This document shows, piece by piece, positions 63,711 to 64,000 of a DNA stretch of 64,000 nucleotides; within the stretch, counting starts at the first letter, position 1, and every line of letters starts with the position of its first letter. The position numbers and the translations under genes were made by a program. Below the pieces are notes generated by a model that was given only the letters and a program-made list of their open reading frames with translations, was not told the DNA's origin and did no database searches. Source of the DNA: Mangifera indica (Eukaryota > Streptophyta > Magnoliopsida > Sapindales > Anacardiaceae); assembly GCF_011075055.1 (NCBI RefSeq), contig NC_058147.1, forward strand, positions 5,704,001-5,768,000, in the 5' to 3' direction.

Positions 63711-64000
63711 CTGCAATTGGAAACAAATTCAACCACTCTCATTTTTGGCTTACATACATAGGGTAACAATCAAGCTAAGGTATAGATTTAGATACCATGC
63801 AATAAATTGAATCAGCATTGCCAATGACTACATGATAATCATAAAATTTTGTAGCACAACCCAAAAGAAAGAAGCCATGAGATAAAATAGCAAGGACCAT
63901 TTCCATGTTAAACCATATTTGGCCACAAAAGAATGAGGAAAATCAAGGATGCTAAACAGAAAGTAGCAAGTGAATCACCAAGCAGACAACATTTAACTTT
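63711..64000 (-). other. Probable intron of the HIRIP3-like gene
   Basis: The exon at 63605-63710 is preceded on the minus strand by a TTGCAG acceptor. Beyond it is AT-rich sequence without a coding signature. The upstream exon or exons lie outside the window. Confidence 0.55.

Noticed and set aside
1..64000. CRISPR arrays, operons, bacterial or organelle insertions
   Set aside because: No regularly spaced repeats, no dense co-oriented bacterial frames and no recognisable plastid or mitochondrial genes. Intron structure shows plant nuclear DNA throughout.

Overview
This is a nuclear segment from a flowering plant, most likely a rosid-type eudicot. It is strongly AT-rich, its genes are broken by short GT-AG introns, and its families are plant ones: a group II AP2/ERF factor, UMAMIT/MtN21 transporters, a p24-delta cargo receptor and a GGCT2 cyclotransferase. 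I cannot name the species. All gene models were assembled by hand from splice signals and reading phase, with no transcript data.

Layout, left to right. 1-5.2 kb is gene-free and repeat-rich. 5.27-6.26 kb (+) is an intronless RING-H2 E3 ligase. 7.08-12.07 kb (-) is a 12-exon YbaK/prolyl-tRNA synthetase-associated domain gene. 12.1-17.9 kb is intergenic with transposon remnants. 17.96-18.63 kb (-) is an intronless ERF014-type AP2/ERF factor. 18.9-27.9 kb is intergenic, with a long imperfect foldback and a nested pair of Mutator-like MITEs. 27.95-30.08 kb (+) is a p24-delta gene and 31.16-34.09 kb (+) a glutaredoxin-like gene. 40.4-41.5 kb (+) is a decayed UMAMIT copy, followed by two intact UMAMIT genes at 43.74-46.24 kb and 52.32-54.72 kb (+). 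56.33-58.97 kb (+) is a ChaC-like gamma-glutamylcyclotransferase. 60.53 kb to beyond 63.71 kb (-) is a HIRIP3/CHZ-type histone chaperone that runs toward the right edge.

The genes do not form one pathway. What joins them is ancestral order. From memory, YbaK, ERF, UMAMIT, ChaC and HIRIP3-like genes lie in the same order in Arabidopsis around At1g44780-At1g44835, and UMAMIT, p24 and ERF recur around At1g21890-At1g21910. The window therefore looks like an unduplicated version of a block that Arabidopsis holds twice.

Most of the remaining DNA is microsatellites, a Mutator-like MITE family with long terminal inverted repeats (at least six copies, one with a perfect 9-bp target duplication) and a second inverted-repeat family with one hAT-like copy. 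The most notable observations are the conserved block, the tandem UMAMIT array, the nested MITE, a miRNA-precursor-like foldback near 25.9 kb, and an apparent one-base frameshift plus an internal exon duplication in the histone-chaperone gene.
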